Shown: one piece after another, positions 37,588-47,456 of the stretch
Layout of the letters: the number at the start of each line of letters is the position of its first letter
Numbering within the stretch: position 1 is the first letter of the stretch
Source: Prevotella sp.
Lineage (GTDB): Bacteria > Bacteroidota > Bacteroidia > Bacteroidales > Bacteroidaceae
DNA length: 64,000 bases
Direction of reading: 5' to 3'
NCBI GenBank assembly: GCA_017645645.1
Contig: JAGCOB010000008.1
Coordinates: 62,001-126,000, forward strand
Program-made: the position numbers and the translations under genes
The notes under the pieces: model-generated
What the model was told of the DNA's origin: nothing
Databases searched by the model: none
What the model saw: the letters and a program-made list of their open reading frames with translations, nothing else

Positions 37588-38918
37588 TGGGTAGCGAAAA
37601 ACAATATATAGAACTGTATGAACAGTGTAGGCAGATGATCTTCGATCATTCGCCTGCATGGATGAATGCCGTTCGTGAGGAGGCTTTCGGGCATTTTAAG
37701 TCTGCCGGTTTCCCAAGCAGGAAGGTGGAGCGTTATAAATACACGGACCTGCAAGCCCTTTTCGCCCCTGACTATGGTCTGAACCTCAAACGCCTGGAGA
37801 TTCCTGTGGACCCCTATAACACCTTCCGTTGTGACGTGCCTAACCTCTCCACGAGTCTTTATTTCGTCGTCAATGATGCGTTCTATAACAAAGTACTACC
37901 TCAGGCTCATTTACCTGAGAACGTCATCGTCGGCTCCATCAGGGAGTATAGCGATATCGCTGCCAAGTATTATGCTAAACTGGCTCATACCTCAGACGAT
38001 GCCGTCACTGCACTCAATACGATGCTGGCACAGGACGGTCTCTTCGTCTATGTCCCCAAGAATGTCAAGGTAGAACGTGCCATCCAGGTCATCAATATCC
38101 TTCGCAGTGATGTCGACTTGATGGTTAACCGTCGTGTCCTCATCGTCTTGGAAGAAGGTGCCGAAATAAAAATGCTTTTCTGCGACCATGCCGCTGACGA
38201 TAGGAAGTTCCTGGCGACACAGGTCATCGAGGCTTTTGTGGGGGAGAATGCTTCCCTCGACCTCTATTGCCTGGAGGAGACACATGCGAAGAACGTACGT
38301 GTCAGCAATGTCTATATCGACCAACAGGCGAATAGTCGTGTCAATCACAACGTCATCACCCTGCATAACGGTGTCACGCGCAACAAACTCGACCTTACCC
38401 TGTCTGGTGAGGGGGCGGAATGCCAGTGTAACGGTTGTGTGATAGCCGACAAACAACAGCATGTCGATAATAACACGCTCATCACGCATCGTGCCACTCA
38501 TTGTACGTCGAACGAACTCTATAAGTATGTCCTTGACGATGAGGCGGTAGGTGCCTTTGCAGGACGTGTGTTGGTAGAGCATGGTGCCCAGAAGACGACA
38601 TCGCAGATGACGAACCAGAACCTCACGGCCACCAAGGAGGCACGGATGTATACTCAGCCGATGCTGGAGATCTATGCCGACGATGTGAAGTGTGCTCACG
38701 GCTCAACGGTCGGACAACTTAATGATGCCGCCCTGTTCTATATGCGTCAGCGTGGCATCACGTTGGCAGAAGCCAAGATGCTCCTGCAGAATGCTTTCAT
38801 CAACGAGGTCGTCGACAAGATGCAGTTAGAGCCTCTCCGTGACCGCCTCCACTATCTCGTCGAGAAACGTTTCCGTGGGGAACTCAACAAATGTGAGGGC
38901 TGTAAATTGTGTAAGTAA
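37587..38918 (+). CDS. sufD: Fe-S cluster assembly protein SufD
   Basis: A 443-residue SufB paralogue that pairs with SufB in the scaffold. Family motifs include HNVITLHNGVTRN, LVEHGAQKTTSQMTNQNL and the C-terminal VKCAHGSTVGQL. I use ATG 37587 (MGSEKQY), which overlaps the sufC stop. The last residues are CEGCKLCK, a cysteine-rich tail with two CxxC spacings that could bind a metal or cluster. Confidence 0.95.
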   Translation: MGSEKQYIELYEQCRQMIFDHSPAWMNAVREEAFGHFKSAGFPSRKVERYKYTDLQALFAPDYGLNLKRLEIPVDPYNTFRCDVPNLSTSLYFVVNDAFYNKVLPQAHLPENVIVGSIREYSDIAAKYYAKLAHTSDDAVTALNTMLAQDGLFVYVPKNVKVERAIQVINILRSDVDLMVNRRVLIVLEEGAEIKMLFCDHAADDRKFLATQVIEAFVGENASLDLYCLEETHAKNVRVSNVYIDQQANSRVNHNVITLHNGVTRNKLDLTLSGEGAECQCNGCVIADKQQHVDNNTLITHRATHCTSNELYKYVLDDEAVGAFAGRVLVEHGAQKTTSQMTNQNLTATKEARMYTQPMLEIYADDVKCAHGSTVGQLNDAALFYMRQRGITLAEAKMLLQNAFINEVVDKMQLEPLRDRLHYLVEKRFRGELNKCEGCKLCK

Positions 38919-38919
38919 T

Positions 38920-40161
<1,242 letters not shown>

Positions 40162-40163
40162 AG

Positions 40164-40805
40164 ATGCTGGCGAGTCACTATTACGAAGGCAAGATAGAGG
40201 CAGGCTGCGACGAGGCAGGACGTGGCTGTCTGGCAGGCAGTGTCTATGCTGCTGCCGTTATCTTCCCACCTGACTATCAGAACGAGGAACTGAACGACTC
40301 CAAGCAACTCACTGACAAGCGTCGCAAACAACTCCGTGAGATCATTGAGCGTGATGCCGTAGCCTGGGCTGTGGGTATTGTCACTCCCGATGAAATCGAT
40401 AGAATCAATATCCTCAACGCCTCCATCCTTGCCATGCACCGTGCCCTCGACCAGTTGAAAGTACGTCCCGAGGCCATCATCGTCGACGGCAATCGCTTCA
40501 AACCCTACCATGAACCATTAACCCTGAACCCTGAACCAATAATCCTTCCTCACACGACAATTGTCAAGGGCGACGGTAAATACCTCTCTATCGCTGCTGC
40601 CTCGATCCTTGCCAAGACCTACCGTGACGACTATATGGATGCGTTGGCAAAGGACTATCCGCAATACGACTGGCTTTCCAATAAAGGCTATCCCACCAAG
40701 AAACACCGTGAGGCGATACGCCAGTACGGAATCACCCCATTCCATCGGAAAACATTCAATATGTTAGGCGACGGTCAGTTGTCCTTTGACTTTCAGGAAG
40801 AATAA
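40164..40805 (+). CDS. rnhB: ribonuclease HII
   Basis: A 213-residue enzyme that removes RNA from RNA-DNA hybrids and misincorporated ribonucleotides. The catalytic acids are in [11 protein letters not shown] (Asp-Glu-Gly-type motif), DSKQLT and VDGN. It starts 2 bases after sufS and probably shares its message. A 7-bp tandem repeat (40512-40539) encodes PLTLNPEP in what should be a variable loop. Confidence 0.95.
   Translation: MLASHYYEGKIEAGCDEAGRGCLAGSVYAAAVIFPPDYQNEELNDSKQLTDKRRKQLREIIERDAVAWAVGIVTPDEIDRINILNASILAMHRALDQLKVRPEAIIVDGNRFKPYHEPLTLNPEPIILPHTTIVKGDGKYLSIAAASILAKTYRDDYMDALAKDYPQYDWLSNKGYPTKKHREAIRQYGITPFHRKTFNMLGDGQLSFDFQEE
40512..40539 (+). repeat. heptanucleotide tandem repeat inside rnhB
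   Basis: Four units of 7 bp close to TGAACCC. The reading frame stays open across it. Confidence 0.8.
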
Positions 40806-40811
40806 CGTGCG

Positions 40812-42302
40812 ATGGTCCTATTAGCAGTCCTCCTCTATTTCTGTTTCCTCTACGGTATCAGTCGCCTGACGAGTCGGAAGGCAGACAACGACACCTTCTA
40901 CCGTGCCAACCGTCGTGCCCCGTGGTATATGGTCGCTTTCGGCATGATTGGTGCGTCCATCTCAGGTGTCACCTTCGTCTCCGTGCCGGGCATGGTACTC
41001 ACATCCCAGATGACCTACCTGCAGGTTTGTCTCGGTTTCATCGTGGGTTATGTCGTCGTCGCCTTTGTCTTGCTGCCCCTCTATTATCGGTTGTCACTGA
41101 CCAGTATCTATGCCTACCTCGGTCAGCGTCTTGGTTGGCAGTCCTATCAGACCGGAGCATGGTTTTTCCTCCTCTCGAAGATGTCAGGCTCCGCCGTAAA
41201 ATTCTATGTCGTCTGTATGATTCTCCAGCAGTTTGTCTTCGACCCCATGGGCATCCCCTTTCTCGTCAATGTCGTGGGTATGGTACTCCTCGTATGGCTC
41301 TATACCCGTCGTGGCGGTATCGGTACACTGGTGTTCACAGACTCCTTCCAGACCCTCTGTCTCTTCACCGCCCTGATCCTCATCATCCTTCAGGTCATCT
41401 CCATGATGCACCTGACGATTGGAGAAGCCGTCGATGTCGTGAAAGACAGTGAGATGAGCCGTATCTTCGTCTTCGACGACTGGAAGTCTCCTCATCATTT
41501 CTGGAAACAGTTCCTCAGCGGTATCTTCATCGTCGTCGTGATGACTGGTCTCGATCAGGACATGATGCAGAAGAACCTCACCTGCAAGACCCTCCGTGAT
41601 GCCCAAAAGGACATGTGTTCCTACGGTGTCGCCTTCCTGCCTGCCAACCTCCTCTTCCTCTCCCTCGGCATCCTCCTCGTCACCCTTCTCCATCATCCCT
41701 CATCCCTCAGCCTTCATACATCAGACATCATCCATCAGACATCATCCATCAGTCCCGATGCCCTCCTTCCCACCTTCATCCAGTCCACCTCTTCCATCTT
41801 CCATCATACATCTTCCATCTTCCATCTCACTTCTTCCATCTTCGTCATCGGCATCCTTGCCGCCTCCTTCTCCAGTGCCGACTCCGCCTTGACCTCCTTG
41901 ACCACCAGTTATTGTGTCGATATCCGTCAACGACCTGACGACGAACGGCTCCGCAAGCGTACCCATTTGGTGATGTGTCTGGCCTTCGTCCTCTTTATAT
42001 TATTGTTCCGCACCGTCAACTCCACCTCCTTGATTGATGCCATCTATATTCTGGTCTCCTATACCTACGGTCCCTTGTTAGGTCTCTTCGCCTTCGGCCT
42101 GTTCACCAAGTTACAGCCCAATGACCGTCTCACCCCCTATATCTGCATCGCCTCCCCATTGCTCTGCTATGCCCTCGACACTCTCTCCCAACATCTGTGG
42201 GCATACCATTTCGGTTATGAGTTACTGATGCTCAATGGTCTCTTCACCTTTGTAGGACTATGGGTTGGGACAAAAAACAAAGACCACGCAGTCACTGCGT
42301 AG
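40812..42302 (+). CDS. sodium:solute symporter family transporter
   Basis: A 496-residue transporter with about 13 membrane segments. It has the SSS-family features RRAPWYMVAFGMIGASISGVTF (in part), the long second segment with SGSAVKFYVV, and the conserved SSADSALTSLTTSY. The substrate cannot be inferred. The loop between two segments (about residues 290-345) is replaced by Ser/His/Thr/Ile-rich sequence (SSIFHHTSSIFHLTSSIF) encoded by two 7-bp repeat tracts. It is the last gene of the long run, 6 bases after rnhB. Confidence 0.9.
   Translation: MVLLAVLLYFCFLYGISRLTSRKADNDTFYRANRRAPWYMVAFGMIGASISGVTFVSVPGMVLTSQMTYLQVCLGFIVGYVVVAFVLLPLYYRLSLTSIYAYLGQRLGWQSYQTGAWFFLLSKMSGSAVKFYVVCMILQQFVFDPMGIPFLVNVVGMVLLVWLYTRRGGIGTLVFTDSFQTLCLFTALILIILQVISMMHLTIGEAVDVVKDSEMSRIFVFDDWKSPHHFWKQFLSGIFIVVVMTGLDQDMMQKNLTCKTLRDAQKDMCSYGVAFLPANLLFLSLGILLVTLLHHPSSLSLHTSDIIHQTSSISPDALLPTFIQSTSSIFHHTSSIFHLTSSIFVIGILAASFSSADSALTSLTTSYCVDIRQRPDDERLRKRTHLVMCLAFVLFILLFRTVNSTSLIDAIYILVSYTYGPLLGLFAFGLFTKLQPNDRLTPYICIASPLLCYALDTLSQHLWAYHFGYELLMLNGLFTFVGLWVGTKNKDHAVTA
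41694..41756 (+). repeat. heptanucleotide repeat tract in the symporter, first block
   Basis: Nine consecutive 7-bp units, each starting CA (CATCCCT, CAGACAT, CATCCAT and so on), 63 bp in all. Confidence 0.85.
41789..41844 (+). repeat. heptanucleotide repeat tract in the symporter, second block
   Basis: Eight consecutive 7-bp units close to ATCTTCC, 56 bp in all. Confidence 0.85.
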
Positions 42303-42484
42303 TCCCTGATTAATAGAACAAAAAAATAATTGATATTGAATAATTCTGAATAAAAATCCTAAACTTTGCTGCAAAATTAGTCGTTTTTCTCCAAACGGAC
42401 TATCACATTTGAACTCAATACTATCACAAATGTTACAGAAAAATGAAAAACCCGATTTTTTGGAGAAAATATAAGAAAAAGTCG

Positions 42485-42492
42485 TATCTTTG
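42485..42492 (+). promoter_or_regulatory. -7 box of the 139-residue hypothetical gene
   Basis: TATCTTTG, 26 bases before ATG 42519. The 42303-42484 spacer otherwise holds only AT-rich sequence and a small ACGCAGTCACTGCGT palindrome at the symporter stop. Confidence 0.65.
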
Positions 42493-42518
42493 CCTCTTCA
42501 AACAACAAATTTATTAAA

Positions 42519-42938
42519 ATGATGATCAACTTAACAATTCCAGAAGACAATTCTTTGGAGAGTATCAAGAAACGTGAGATGATTATCCGTGATTTCTATC
42601 GTGAATGGAAAGAACAGAATCCTTCACAACGGAAATATAATATTGCTCTAAAAGAGTATATTAATATCCGTATGGTTTCTATTGTAGAGACAAGTGAGCA
42701 TGCAGCAAAGAATTACTTGTCAACATTAGCAGTACTCCAACTTGATGCCATTCTTACAGGAGCCAGAAAAGTGTCAGTACAGAAGACAAAGCCTGGCAAC
42801 AAGAATCAGAAACCGTTCGAACGCATGATGATTATGGAATACGAACTGGCTTATATCGGCAAAGTAAAGATGACAGTAGGTATCAGGAGAAGGACTCAAG
42901 AGAAGGTGCAATATTGTATAACGGCAATCAGAATATAG
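42519..42938 (+). CDS. conserved hypothetical protein
   Basis: A 139-residue soluble basic protein that I cannot assign. It has an N-terminal charged half (SLESIKKREMIIRDFYREW), a helical centre and a C-terminal beta hairpin (ELAYIGKVKMTVGIRRRTQE, then VQYCITAIRI). Similar short proteins, which I recall only as hypothetical, occur in accessory regions of Bacteroidetes. It has its own promoter and a terminator close behind it, so it is a complete unit. I offer no function. Confidence 0.7.
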   Translation: MMINLTIPEDNSLESIKKREMIIRDFYREWKEQNPSQRKYNIALKEYINIRMVSIVETSEHAAKNYLSTLAVLQLDAILTGARKVSVQKTKPGNKNQKPFERMMIMEYELAYIGKVKMTVGIRRRTQEKVQYCITAIRI

Positions 42939-42947
42939 GAAAAGAAA

Positions 42948-42971
42948 AAGGCATCCCGTTGTGGATGCCTT
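42948..42971 (+). terminator. hairpin after the hypothetical gene
   Basis: AAGGCATCC and GGATGCCTT pair with a 6-base loop. The T-run after it is weak (TAGTTCTT). Confidence 0.7.
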
Positions 42972-43284
42972 AGTTCTTGCCCCTCAATGCGTGAAGGAGG
43001 TTTACGCCGAAACGTGATGTTATGCGGGCGGGGACTTCGCACTTCTCATATGCATCGTCCTTTCACGACTTACTTTTCTTGGTGCAAAGATAGTGCAAAT
43101 CGAACAAAAAACCAAATTTTATTTGAGTTTTTTGAGATGCAGCCTATCTTCGACGAAGTCAAAGTTAAGAACTTTCTTCCAATCTACCAACTATTTCCTC
43201 AATTATTTTTCAAAACAGCTTCTTCTATGACAGGCTTTCCACGAAATTTATTTTGAAATATTTGCAACATCCAGAAATAATCTT
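42972..43284. other. intergenic region with one palindromic repeat
   Basis: About 310 bp without a gene. It holds a short GC-rich stretch near 43020-43040, the palindromic repeat (43089-43148) and the start of the BspA promoter. Confidence 0.7.
43089..43148. repeat. dispersed palindromic repeat, copy 3
   Basis: A 60-bp GATAG...CTATC element like copies 1 and 2. Both ends carry outward-facing -7-like boxes (TATCTTTG on the minus strand at the left, TATCTTCG on the plus strand at the right). Confidence 0.85.
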
Positions 43285-43292
43285 TATTTTTG
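43261..43292 (+). promoter_or_regulatory. promoter of the BspA-like gene
   Basis: A -33 TTTG (43261-43264) and a -7 TATTTTTG (43285-43292), 20 bp apart. It rules out the TTG at 43290 and argues against the ATG at 43296 as start codons. Confidence 0.75.
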
Positions 43293-43313
43293 CGAATGAA
43301 AAACAAACCCGAT

Positions 43314-45854
43314 ATGATGAAACAACAATACATAACATTCTTGCTCACCGTGATTATGAGCATGGTAGGAACAAGGGCATTTGCCGACTGGGACACATCT
43401 ACCAAAATCCAAGTGGATGGCTTGTACTATTATCTGGATAATGAAAATATGCAGGCCGAGGTGACATCTTGGGGCTCAGGGAGGTATATGGGTAATATCG
43501 AGATTCCTGTTGATATTGTCTACGAAGGAAAGGTATATAGCGTGACGAGCATTGGTAGTTCTGCGTTCCAGTACTGTATAAATGTAACTTCAGTAACCAT
43601 TGGTAACAGTGTAGTGAATATTGACCAATCCGCCTTTGAAGGTTGTAGTGGTCTGACCTCGATAGAGATTCCAAATAGTGTGACGTACATTGGTTATATG
43701 ACTTTTTCTGGATGCAGTCGCCTTACCTCTATCACGATCCCTAACAGTGTGACGTACATTGGAGTGAAGGCGTTCACCAGTTGTTCTAATCTTACCTCTA
43801 TGATAGTAGAATCAGGAAACATCCGATATGATTCTCGAGAAAATTGTAATGCCATTATTGAAACTAGCACCAATAAACTGATAAGCGGCTGTAAAAACAG
43901 CTTTATTCCAAATAGCGTGGCGAGTATTGGCAATAATGCTTTTGACGGTTGTTCAGGTCTTACCTCCATTAATATTCCAAACAGTGTAACGAGTATTGGC
44001 ATGAGTGCCTTCCAAGGCTGTTCTGGTCTGACATCGGTTACTATCCCAAACAGCGTGACAAGAATTAGAAATCGTACATTTTCTGGTTGTTCAGACTTAG
44101 CCTCCGTTAATCTCCCCAACAGTGTGACCAGCATTGAAGCGAATGCCTTCTATGGCTGTTCCGATCTGTTTTCTGTCACCATCCCTAATAGCGTAACAAG
44201 CATTGACAACGGAGCTTTCCAAAGTTGCCCTCACCTGACCTCTGTCACTTTGAAATCTAATGCTATTGTCTCAAAGGAATATTCAGGGTCCAATAATATG
44301 AAAAATATATTTGGCAATCAAGTGAAAAACTATATTATAGGTGATGACGTGACGAGTATTGGTGGTTATGCTTTCTATGGTTGTACTAGACTTACCTCCG
44401 TCATCATTGGCAACAACGTGGCGAGTATTGGTAATAATGCTTTCCAAGATTGCTCTTACCTTGCCTCCGTCATCATTAGCAACAACGTGGCGAGTATTGG
44501 TAATAATGCTTTCCAAGATTGCTCTTACCTTACCTCAGTCACTTTGAATTCTAATACTATTATCTCAAAGGCATATACAGAGTCCAACAATATGAAAAAT
44601 ATATTTGGCAATCAAGTGAAAAACTATATTATAGGTGATGACGTGACGAGTATTGGTGATAATGTTTTTTATAGTTGTACTAGCCTTACCTCCGTTACTA
44701 TCTCTAATAGTGTGAAGAGTATTGGCAGTAGTGCTTTTTCTAGCTGTTCTCACCTTACCACTGTCACTATGGGCAACAGCGTGACACATATTGACAATTA
44801 TGCTTTTGAAAATTGTACTGGCCTTACAAAGGTAATTGCCAGTGACATTGCCGCATGGTGTAGAATTTATTTCGCCAATTCTTTATCCAATCCGTTGTAT
44901 TTCGCTCGTCATCTATATAGTGATGAAAGTATAGAAATTAAAGATTTGGTTATTCCCAATAGCATAACATATATTGGCAATTATATTTTCTATAACTGCG
45001 AAGGCCTTACCTCCCTTACTATCCCTAATAGTGTGACGAGCATTGGATATAGTGCTTTCAGAGGATGCTCTAAGCTTACCTCCGTCACCATACCTAATGA
45101 CATGACAAGAGTAGAAGGCTTTGCTTTCGTGGGCTGTACTAGCCTTACCTCCGTCACCTTGAATTCTAATGCTGTAGCCTCAAAAGCATACACTTATTCT
45201 GACAATTTTAAAAATATTTTTGGTGAACAAGTAACAGAATATGTTATAGGTGATGACGTAACGAGTATTGGTGATAATGCTTTCTATGGTTGCACAGACC
45301 TTGCCTCCGTCACCATCGGCAGAGGCGTGACTAGTATTGGCTATATGACTTTCTATGGTTGTAGTGGCCTTACCTCCGTTAACATCCCAGATAATGTGAC
45401 GACAATAAGCGATTATGCCTTTCGAGATTGCTCTGGTCTTGAGTTTCTCACCATTGGTAACGGTATGACGAGTTATGGCAATTCCGCTTTCTATTGCTCT
45501 AAACTTGTCTCCGTCACGGTGTTTAATCCAACTCCAGTTGCAATTACACAAAATGTGTTCACAAACCGAAAGAATGCAACATTGTATGTACCAAAAGGAA
45601 GCAAGAGTGCCTATGAGGTTGCTGATTATTGGAAGGAGTTCAAGGAGATTGTGGAAATTGATGATATCATCCCCGGCGATGCCAACAAAGACAAACAGGT
45701 GAATGTGACGGACATCGTGGCAATGGTGAACTATATCATGAACAAGCCGTCTACAGACTTTGACTTCGACGCTGCTGATGTGAACGAGGATGGTGAAGTG
45801 AACGTCACGGACATCGTGGCGACGGTGAATATCATCATGAAAGGTGATAATTAA
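43314..45854 (+). CDS. BspA-like leucine-rich repeat surface protein with dockerin repeats
   Basis: A 846-residue secreted protein. A signal peptide ends near TRAFA. The body (about residues 60-730) is some 25 BspA-type (LRR_5) repeats of about 23 residues, IPNSVTSIGxxAFxGCSxL. The last 60 residues hold two dockerin-type calcium repeats (DANKDKQVNVTDIV, DVNEDGEVNVTDIV), which are common at the C-terminus of Prevotella surface proteins without a cellulosome. BspA-like proteins bind host or bacterial partners; the ligand here is unknown. The gene contains recent-looking internal duplications. Its stop codon overlaps that of hipT on the other strand. Confidence 0.9.
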   Translation: MMKQQYITFLLTVIMSMVGTRAFADWDTSTKIQVDGLYYYLDNENMQAEVTSWGSGRYMGNIEIPVDIVYEGKVYSVTSIGSSAFQYCINVTSVTIGNSVVNIDQSAFEGCSGLTSIEIPNSVTYIGYMTFSGCSRLTSITIPNSVTYIGVKAFTSCSNLTSMIVESGNIRYDSRENCNAIIETSTNKLISGCKNSFIPNSVASIGNNAFDGCSGLTSINIPNSVTSIGMSAFQGCSGLTSVTIPNSVTRIRNRTFSGCSDLASVNLPNSVTSIEANAFYGCSDLFSVTIPNSVTSIDNGAFQSCPHLTSVTLKSNAIVSKEYSGSNNMKNIFGNQVKNYIIGDDVTSIGGYAFYGCTRLTSVIIGNNVASIGNNAFQDCSYLASVIISNNVASIGNNAFQDCSYLTSVTLNSNTIISKAYTESNNMKNIFGNQVKNYIIGDDVTSIGDNVFYSCTSLTSVTISNSVKSIGSSAFSSCSHLTTVTMGNSVTHIDNYAFENCTGLTKVIASDIAAWCRIYFANSLSNPLYFARHLYSDESIEIKDLVIPNSITYIGNYIFYNCEGLTSLTIPNSVTSIGYSAFRGCSKLTSVTIPNDMTRVEGFAFVGCTSLTSVTLNSNAVASKAYTYSDNFKNIFGEQVTEYVIGDDVTSIGDNAFYGCTDLASVTIGRGVTSIGYMTFYGCSGLTSVNIPDNVTTISDYAFRDCSGLEFLTIGNGMTSYGNSAFYCSKLVSVTVFNPTPVAITQNVFTNRKNATLYVPKGSKSAYEVADYWKEFKEIVEIDDIIPGDANKDKQVNVTDIVAMVNYIMNKPSTDFDFDAADVNEDGEVNVTDIVATVNIIMKGDN
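44401..44538 (+). repeat. 69-bp tandem duplication in the BspA-like gene
   Basis: Units 44401-44469 and 44470-44538 differ at only 3 of 69 positions; 69 bp is exactly one 23-residue repeat. In addition 44289-44363 recurs at 44583-44657 with one mismatch, a shift of 294 bp (98 codons). Confidence 0.9.
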
Positions 45855-46819
45855 TAAGAAGAGGCTCTGGATTCAGTCAAAACTCTTTCTCGTTTGTCCA
45901 GTAAAAAGCAATAATCGTTTTTCATCTTCTCTGGTAGGAATGATTGGCTGATGAGGTTTTTCCATTGGGGAATGCAAGCCCTCATTCGTTCTATCATCTT
46001 CTCTGCTATGGCAGTAGAAATACCACTCTGTGTGAAAGCGGTCATGAAGGTGTTGTAGTTGAAACCACTTTTTCCGCCACCTACAGAAAAGCTCATCGCC
46101 ATTTCCTCGGTATCAGCAGGGTCTGCCAGTAGTACTGCCAGCAAATCATATGCAGGTGACAGGACATACTCCCCATCCCCATTGTCTATCAGGGAAAAGT
46201 TCTTACAATGCATATCGGAATTGCCTGTCATCCATGAGAAGAGTACCACCTCCCAAAAGCGTTGGACGTCAAGCATCGGTGCCGACGAGTACTTCTTGAT
46301 GGTTTCTGCCAACTGTTGGTAAGTTCCATAGTATTTATGCTCTGTGAGGCGATTGGTAAGCTGGCACATATCCAACATCGAAATCTTTGTGCCTTTCTTT
46401 CCACGATCCATTCTGAGGGTCAGATAGCCTAACTCTCCATCGGCAAGTCGTATGAGCGTATGGCGAGCAGTGCGGATATGTGCGACATCAGCCATTTTCA
46501 TCGTAAGGTCTTCCAACTCGGGAAGATGGGGATATTTTGCACTTTGTGGCTTGAAGATGTACTTACCCCAAAGACCGACGATGGTAAATTTAGAGGGCTC
46601 ATTCTTGCCTCCACGGTTTACGTCAAGCGACATCTTGGCCTGCACACCAGTAACAGAAGCACTGGTACGAATCACTTGCCGTGCCAGTTCAGACATGTTG
46701 TCTCGCGTATAGGGCAGTAGAGGTACTGTCTCGCTGCCGAAAAACTTACGGGCGCAACTGGGATGGAAATCCACCTGTCCTTCTTCTAATTCCTGATAAC
46801 AATAAAGACACTTACTCAT
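45851..46819 (-). CDS. hipT: HipT-like kinase toxin with N-terminal zinc-finger-like motif
   Basis: A 322-residue HipA-type serine/threonine kinase core without the HipA N-terminal domain, which is a separate gene upstream. The lysine is in IFKP (residue 90), the catalytic loop is NSDMHCKN (200-207) and the metal-binding aspartate is D225 in AYDLL. A glycine-rich loop with two serines spaced by one residue (S53-A-S55-V-T-G) resembles the HipT autophosphorylation site. The N-terminus has C4-x2-C7 and H19-x2-C22, which would bind zinc. HipA/HipT kinases inactivate a tRNA synthetase (GltX or TrpS); the target here is not known. It overlaps hipS by 8 bases. Confidence 0.88.
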   Translation of the reverse strand: MSKCLYCYQELEEGQVDFHPSCARKFFGSETVPLLPYTRDNMSELARQVIRTSASVTGVQAKMSLDVNRGGKNEPSKFTIVGLWGKYIFKPQSAKYPHLPELEDLTMKMADVAHIRTARHTLIRLADGELGYLTLRMDRGKKGTKISMLDMCQLTNRLTEHKYYGTYQQLAETIKKYSSAPMLDVQRFWEVVLFSWMTGNSDMHCKNFSLIDNGDGEYVLSPAYDLLAVLLADPADTEEMAMSFSVGGGKSGFNYNTFMTAFTQSGISTAIAEKMIERMRACIPQWKNLISQSFLPEKMKNDYCFLLDKRERVLTESRASSY

Positions 46820-47135
46820 GGTTTAATGGTATTATGCTGATATTTCCAATACAGTCTTTACAACAAGCCATCAAGAGAGACATCCTGTCTCGTGGATCAA
46901 TCTTCCATGATGTAGATGCAATATCCAAGAGCCACCCTTCTGGAATGAGTCCGTCGAAGACAGGAAACATCATTTCTTTATCGTACTGTTCTTTTGTCAG
47001 GGGCATCGTAGGACTTACGGGCACAGCCTCCTGACGGGTCAGATACGCCTCATCGTAGGAGAAATGAAAACCTTCCTCATCTTCTGTAAGAATACCACAG
47101 AAAATATCATTTACGTAGATTCCTGCCTGTTTCAT
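46812..47135 (-). CDS. hipS: HipS-like protein (HipA N-terminal domain)
   Basis: A 107-residue protein equivalent to the N-terminal subdomain of HipA (QAGIYVNDIFCGIL, then PVSPTMPLTKEQYD and FPVFDGLIPEGWLLD). In the tripartite HipBST system of E. coli the separate HipS acts as the antitoxin for HipT, whereas HipB mainly binds DNA. It overlaps hipB by 4 bases and hipT by 8, so the three genes are translated together. Whether HipS is the antitoxin here is inferred from that precedent. Confidence 0.87.
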   Translation of the reverse strand: MKQAGIYVNDIFCGILTEDEEGFHFSYDEAYLTRQEAVPVSPTMPLTKEQYDKEMMFPVFDGLIPEGWLLDIASTSWKIDPRDRMSLLMACCKDCIGNISIIPLNHE

Positions 47136-47332
47136 ACAATATCAGTCTTTACGGGTCCTAGACATTCTCCAAACAAGGCAAGAACGTCATTTACCTTATC
47201 CATTCTCAATGTCTGTTTTCCTTGTTCGAGGTCTCTTACGAACCTAAGTCCCACCCCGGCCCTCTCTGCTAACTCTACCTGAGAAATGCCGTTCTTCTTC
47301 CGTTTTTGTTTAATATGTTCCGATAAAGTCAT
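47132..47332 (-). CDS. hipB: HipB-like HTH transcriptional regulator
   Basis: A 66-residue protein consisting of a single XRE-type helix-turn-helix (KKNGISQVELAERAGVGLRF, then VRDLEQGKQTLRMDKVNDVL), with a short C-terminal tail. It is the first gene of the hipB-hipS-hipT operon and would bind the palindromic operators upstream. I chose ATG 47332 (MTLSEH) rather than the upstream in-frame start, which overlaps the promoter. Confidence 0.9.
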   Translation of the reverse strand: MTLSEHIKQKRKKNGISQVELAERAGVGLRFVRDLEQGKQTLRMDKVNDVLALFGECLGPVKTDIV

Positions 47333-47356
47333 AACTATTTTATACCTTAACGGGTA

Positions 47357-47364
47357 CAAAGATA
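47357..47364 (-). promoter_or_regulatory. -7 box of the hipBST operon
   Basis: TATCTTTG on the minus strand, about 24 bases before the hipB start. A CGGGTA half-site (47351-47356) abuts it. Confidence 0.7.
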
Positions 47365-47392
47365 CAAGTTTTTTATGAACAATATACTAAAA

Positions 47393-47431
47393 CGGGTATA
47401 ATTTTATGTGTTTTAGCACAAATTATACCCG
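47393..47431. promoter_or_regulatory. candidate HipB operator (inverted repeat)
   Basis: CGGGTATAATTT (47393-47404) and its exact reverse complement AAATTATACCCG (47420-47431) are separated by 15 bases. With the half-site at 47351-47356 this makes three CGGGTA elements around the promoter, the pattern expected for cooperative autorepression. Confidence 0.7.
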
Positions 47432-47456
47432 ATATAGTATAAAATCGTTACACTAA

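Noticed and set aside
43290..43313. Upstream start codons for the BspA-like gene (TTG 43290, ATG 43296)
   Set aside because: The TTG lies within the -7 box, and the ATG is at or before the expected transcript start. The ATG at 43314 precedes a good signal peptide.
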